DNA of 16,060 bases from Pseudopedobacter saltans. Its GTDB lineage: Bacteria > Bacteroidota > Bacteroidia > Chitinophagales > Chitinophagaceae. The notes under the pieces are model-generated. The model was not told the origin of the DNA and made no database searches. It saw only the letters and a list, made by a program, of their open reading frames with translations. The stretch is taken from the NCBI GenBank assembly GCA_003241175.1, contig QFOI01000038.1:1-16060 (forward strand), written 5' to 3'. A program made the position numbers and the translations under genes. Below are positions 15,572-16,060 of the stretch, piece by piece. Each line of letters begins with the position of its first letter. Position 1 is the first letter of the stretch.

Positions 15572-16060
15572 TGAAAAAAATATTTATGATTAAAAAATTA
15601 GCGTTTATTGGTATTCTATTTTTACCAATACTAGGATTTTCCCAAACAGAAAAAAAAGATTTAGGTAAATTACAATGGTGGGAAGATGATAAATTTGGAT
15701 TGTTTCTGCATTGGGGACTTTATTCGGCGACCGCTGGTGATTGGAAAGGCCATAAGACCTCGCGTGGTGAACAGTTTATGATGGTGGAGCGTATTCCAGT
15801 CAAAGAATATGCTACAATAGCAGATACATTTAATCCTGTTCGTTTTGATGCAGATAAATGGGTTTTAATGGCTAAAAAGGCAGGTATGAAATATATAGTT
15901 GTCACTTCCAAACATCATGATGGTTTCGCTATGTATAATTCTCCAAGCTCGGACTATAATATAGTTAAAAAGACACCATTCAAAAGAGATCCTATGACGG
16001 AGTTGTCAAATGCCTGCCATAAGTATGGAATTAAGTTTGGATTTTACTACTCTCTAGGGC
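15571..16060 (+). CDS. Alpha-L-fucosidase, GH29 (second copy), partial
   Basis: The open frame runs off the right edge with 163 codons visible. It begins MKKIFMIKKLAFIG, with a signal peptide to about residue 24 (GFSQ). The GH29 N-terminal barrel motifs are clear: FGLFLHWGLYS (42-52), HHDGF (115-119) and KFGFYYSLG at the edge (155-163). The start at 15571 overlaps the preceding TAA (TAATG). An ATG at 15586 would also give a complete signal peptide and cannot be excluded. Unlike its upstream neighbour it keeps the canonical H-W-G motif, and the two sequences are clearly divergent, so they are probably different GH29 subgroups with different linkage preferences rather than a recent duplication. 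The nucleophile lies beyond the window. Confidence 0.9.
   Translation, partial: MKKIFMIKKLAFIGILFLPILGFSQTEKKDLGKLQWWEDDKFGLFLHWGLYSATAGDWKGHKTSRGEQFMMVERIPVKEYATIADTFNPVRFDADKWVLMAKKAGMKYIVVTSKHHDGFAMYNSPSSDYNIVKKTPFKRDPMTELSNACHKYGIKFGFYYSLG

Noticed and set aside
1..16060. CRISPR array, tRNA or rRNA genes, transposase or phage genes
   Set aside because: No regularly spaced repeats, cloverleaf-like sequences, rRNA segments or mobile-element proteins were seen anywhere in the window.

Overview
The window looks like a chromosomal segment of a Bacteroidota bacterium, most likely of the Chitinophagaceae/Sphingobacteriia type. The reasons are A+T-rich sequence, several matches to the Bacteroidota promoter pattern (TTG, about 19 bases, TAnnTTTG), absence of strong Shine-Dalgarno sequences, secreted proteins with Bacteroidota-style N-termini, and the gene families present. 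The genus assignment is inference; no rRNA or tRNA gene is visible.

Layout. All genes up to about 9.97 kb are on the minus strand; everything after 10.29 kb is on the plus strand. Read in the direction of transcription, the minus-strand half holds: acnB (aconitase B type) and then a second, unrelated-class aconitase of the mitochondrial/AcnA type, with a hairpin between them; a 480-base gap with a terminator, a broken small secreted-protein gene and a well-formed promoter; a CPA1 Na+/H+ antiporter; a small secreted protein of unknown function; a repeat-rich gap; and a sigma-54-type response regulator that overlaps, by one base, the start of miaA (tRNA dimethylallyltransferase), which runs off the left edge.

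The plus-strand half starts with an S41-family lipoprotein protease closed by a strong intrinsic terminator. It is followed by a tight glycosidase operon: a GH2 enzyme, a GH29 alpha-L-fucosidase, and a second, different GH29 alpha-L-fucosidase that runs off the right edge. All three carry signal peptides and together suggest trimming of a fucosylated, probably galactose-containing, glycan outside the cytoplasm. No SusC/SusD pair or sensor is visible, so the locus is at most part of a polysaccharide utilisation locus.

Most of the window is ordinary core and accessory metabolism. I did not find a clearly new system. The points that merit a second look are: the sigma-54 activator that lacks a DNA-binding domain and has a variant GAFTGA loop; the side-by-side pair of two aconitase classes; the nested inverted repeat and direct repeats around the small orphan gene; the one-base-broken small secreted ORF; the palindrome inside the antiporter promoter; and the glycosidase operon.
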